Source: Oryzias latipes
Lineage: Eukaryota; Chordata; Actinopteri; Beloniformes; Adrianichthyidae
Assembly: GCF_002234675.1 (NCBI RefSeq)
Contig: NC_019862.2
Coordinates: 29,288,389-29,352,388, forward strand
Reading direction: 5' to 3'
Length of the DNA stretch: 64,000 nucleotides
Shown here: positions 58,660 to 64,000 of the stretch, piece after piece
How positions within the stretch are numbered: position 1 is the stretch's first letter
Layout: each line of letters begins with the position of its first letter
Notes under the pieces: model-generated
Seen by the model: only the letters and a program-made list of their open reading frames with translations
The model's database searches: none
What the model was told of the DNA's origin: nothing
Translations under genes and position numbers: made by a program

Positions 58660-61321
58660 ATCGGAGTGTTTTTTTTCTGTTTTTCTATTTTTCTTCAAGG
58701 CCACTTTTATTTTTTATTTAAAGAAAAGTGGAAATGTGAAACGAAAGAAACAAAAAACATTTTCGTATGCAGAGACCATCAGGTCTAATTAGGACACATG
58801 CTTTTATTATAATTATTAAAAGTTTTTAATTTTTCTTTATTTATCTAATGTGACTTAAGTGTTTATTGTCTGCATTCCTGCAAAAATCTCTATGATTATG
58901 AGACACAGTTATTTTCTCCTTATATTCCAAGAGGAGATCCGGTGGAGGTCAGCCTTGAACAAAAAGCAACCGCTAGCAGAACATAGACTTTACAAAATCA
59001 TGCAGAATACACCACCGGCTGATCCAGTGAGGGTGGAGGGAAAAACACAGAAAAAGTATAGTCATTTAAAAACAAGTTCCTCTCATTTCTACTCAATGAA
59101 CAGAATCAACCATCCAGCCTGCAGTGATAAGGATTCAAACAGTCAACAAAAATGACAAACAGGAACACATTTGTGTGAGATGATTTTAGAAAATCTGTCT
59201 TGAGCTTCAGAAGACAACGTGTTTTCTTCATCTTTGTTCACTGTTTAACGGCTCTGTTTTTGAACCATCGAGCAAATGATCTACCAAACGTTCAAGAAAG
59301 ACATAAACGGATGTCTGAGCGAGTTCACCCAACGGTCAGCGTGTGGAAAGCTCAGAGGAGTCATAAAGGAACCCGAATTTCCATTTTACCAGCAGCCTGT
59401 TAAATGTTTACAGCACTTTGAAAATATGAAGTCATATTTTTGGCACTAAATGGGATTCAAGGTAAAGGTTCTGAAAATAAATGTTCAAACAAAATGTGCA
59501 GTTTACTAAATGTAACTTATAATTTGCACATGAAAATATGAAATGTTTGCTAACAAAAGAATCCCTTCTGTGTTTTGTTTCCACACAAGTGTTACTTCAT
59601 AAAGAAGGTGAACAAATATTGGTGCTTGGAGGAGCAGCCTGAAGAGAAGTGATGTGACAGGAACCGATCAGAACCGTTTGGGTTTTTTAGGTCACATGAA
59701 ACCAAAAGGGGAAGAAAAACTTAAGATCAATGATGGAAAAGATCGTTTCATTACAAAGACTTTATCATGAGGATTGAGGAGCGCTTAGGAAAAACACGTT
59801 TTCACATTGCTGAGTAAATTTCTTCTAATCCATATATTCCTGCAGGTAATTAATAAAACTTTAGGACCAATGCCAGGTCACGAAACAAGACAATGATGCA
59901 AAAAAAAGATGTTTAAAATGTAGACATGAGTAAAACATCATGACAGGAAAGAAGCTGCTGCAAATATTTCTGTTCAGCAAAGACGCAGTTTAAACCAGTA
60001 AATATTTCTACAGGTCATTTTTGCTGAGATGTTTTCATTTTTTAAACAAAAACAAAAAAGTGGAATAAAAGCAATAATAATACATTTTATGAACTTGTTC
60101 TCCACTAGGGGGCGCACACTGCATTCATGCAGTCTGTGCAACAACAGACAGATCCCATGAGCAGATCATTCATGTAGATCGTTGGATAAAAAACTTCTGC
60201 AATCTTTTAATACTTAGATAATAAACCTAAAAAACTACATAGGTTCTATATTAACATAAAGAACTTTATGTTAGATATTTTGTTGGTTAAAAAAAGAGAC
60301 TGTCTGAAGTGTTTACTTGTCAAAAAAGGAAGTGGCTTTATCAAATTAATATTTGAATTTCTGATGAACCCCCGCTGAACTGCAGAAACTATATCCTAGA
60401 AAACAACACAGATCTTTGGATTTTGGCTAAAAACAGCATCAACATAGTTTAAAGATCACTGGGAACGCTTTGAAAATAGATCACAAGATGATCGGAAAGA
60501 CGGTTGAAACCAAATGAAGAGCAAAGGTCTGGGATCAAAGTGCGTTTGTCCAGATTTAGCCTTTATCCCGAAGGCTGGATATGGGATGTCTGCAGGCGAA
60601 AAACGGGTTAACTAGGTGGTCCACACTAAACATCTGTATCAGTAAAACAAGATGTAGACCAATCATGAAAATATTAATGCAAATTTTTTCTACGGGCATG
60701 CTGCAGGCGACAGGTCAAAGTGGACAGTTATTCAACACGTACGGGTGAGTTAACAGGAAGTATGTGAGATGCAGGCCTGTCGTGCAGTTTTTTCAAATCC
60801 CGTGGACTACACAAGGAGCGTGCACGTATCATGTGCACGCTCCTTGCTGCAGCCAGAGTGTCAGAAATAGGAAAATTAGACAATGACACGAAGAATGCAG
60901 CTGACGACCAACAGTTCCTACAAAAACCACTTGGCTGTTGTGTTACTTCACATCATTAATGTTTGGATAGAAAAATACACACACATTTATCAACTCTATT
61001 GTGCTTTAATACAGATTCAAAACTTCACCGATCAAAGGTTTTCTACTTACAGTTGTGTGGTCAAAATGATTCACATTTAGATCTTTCAGCAAATTCCCAG
61101 CACTGTGGAACTGCTCATTTCATCGGATTTGTTCAAATTCAATCAATAAACATCCACCGATAGTCTATAAGAATCTAAAATCATCAGCAGAAAACCGGAA
61201 CAAAAATGCTGGCAAACTCAAAAAAAAAAAAACTTCAGTGTTCGGAAAGTGAATGTAAATAAACATCGACGTGAACCGGATCATGTTTCTGTTGAGCAGG
61301 ATCTGATTCCATCAGAACTTA
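58660..61321. other. Intergenic DNA between CYP2 and the EGF gene
   Basis: No further P450 exon was found downstream of the CYP2 gene. The stretch holds a partial repeat X copy (60345-60505) and a short inverted repeat, GGAGCGTGCACG..CGTGCACGCTCC (60816-60845). The part nearest 61321 is probably the 3' untranslated region of the EGF gene; a poly(A) signal was not identified. Confidence 0.4.
60345..60505 (-). repeat. Dispersed repeat X, copy 5 (partial)
   Basis: In reverse it matches the first third of the family, including 'TGGGAACGCTTTGAAAATAG' and 'GATCACAAGATGATCGG'. The rest is absent. Confidence 0.6.
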
Positions 61322-63313
<1,992 letters not shown>

Positions 63314-64000
63314 CTGCAACGCAGGGAAGCCGCACCACATTAACACTTTTCAGTCAGCAAAAAACAAAAACTAAAGGCCTTGTCGCACTGCCACTACGAA
63401 CAATTTGCACATATGCCGCAGATGACAACTGGTCAGACGTGGAGACACGTGGCAAAAGTTAGAAAAGTTCTTTACGTGAAATTTTCACAGATGTATCATG
63501 AATGAACCACGGAGGAAGTATAAATAAACCATGCATGTAAACCTGCGCTTCATTGAATTTCTTCACTTTGACATTCAGAGCACTGAGCAGATAGTGCATC
63601 ATGTCAGCACCATGGTCAGCTCCCGCCGCGGGCCCTCATGATGCTTTTTTTTTTCATTAAACAGGCAATCAGCACCGGTTCTACGTCAGCTGCTAGGCGC
63701 CAGCTGAGGCAGCACGCCAGGGGCGGACCCGGGATGCATGACCCCCCGCAGGAGCCCCAGCTGGGGAGATCCGCAAGAAGGACCCGACGCCACCGTTCCC
63801 CTGTTCCCCCACACGTTCTAGACTGCTGGAGAGGGGACAGATCAGCCGATTTCTGTACCTGTCACACAATACGCCAATCGTGCGTGAACCGTGCGTGCTC
63901 ATTGCGCTGTTTATCAGTTATTCGTGTCTCAATTACGCAATTTTAACGTGAAATGTGTGCCGTATAGGTAAGTTAAACGTTGGTGGTAGATTTTTTGAAA
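63314..64000. other. Intron or flank of the EGF gene, right window end
   Basis: No EGF exon was recognised. A CpG-bearing stretch (63370-63950) starts 'AAGGCCTTGTCGCACTGCC', the style of a Harbinger-like terminus, but a matching second end was not found inside the window. Confidence 0.35.

Noticed and set aside
59200-59403. Possible second P450 or small gene downstream of CYP2
   Set aside because: The frame has no P450 motif, no haem loop and no exon structure.

Overview
The window looks like ordinary chromosomal DNA from a teleost fish. The evidence is spliced vertebrate genes with GT..AG introns, fish-type repeats (L2/Maui-like and Rex-like LINEs, a Penelope-like element, many MITEs), AT-rich introns and long microsatellites. 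The repeat content is medaka-like, but the species cannot be fixed from the sequence alone.

Layout. Positions 1-21300 hold no coding gene that I can support. This stretch is repeat islands separated by unique DNA, as expected for the regulatory flank of a developmental gene. Next comes dmbx1 on the + strand (non-coding first exon ending near 21678, CDS 23133-24621), a K50 paired-class homeobox gene. A repeat-bearing intergenic stretch follows. Then come two minus-strand genes: faah (15 coding exons, 34312-43504), encoding fatty acid amide hydrolase with its full Lys-Ser-Ser catalytic set, and uqcrh (4 exons, 44637-49532), encoding the hinge subunit of respiratory complex III. A block of transposons occupies 49783-53212. 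A complete nine-exon CYP2 gene follows on the + strand (53294-58384). At the right end is the 3' part of a minus-strand EGF-repeat gene (61322-63313), whose 5' part lies outside the recognised sequence.

How the genes relate. dmbx1, faah and uqcrh are also neighbours on human chromosome 1p33, so the left and middle of the window form an old conserved block. nsun4 and kncn, which lie in or beside that block in human, were not recognised here. The genes are functionally independent: a brain-patterning transcription factor, a lipid-signalling hydrolase, a mitochondrial subunit, a monooxygenase and an extracellular or membrane EGF protein. Each is transcribed separately.

The most unusual material is mobile. 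It includes a P-element-like remnant with a decayed THAP domain, near-perfect 8-bp target duplications and a nested hAT MITE with an exact 8-bp duplication. It also includes a 1.55-kb fold-back element with internal tandem units ending about 80 bp before the CYP2 start codon, a Harbinger-like MITE nested in another inverted-repeat element, a double-hairpin element in a faah intron, and six copies of a TTAA-flanked MITE. All splice models were read by eye from exon phase and splice consensus, without transcripts. Family assignments come from motif recognition, not database searches.
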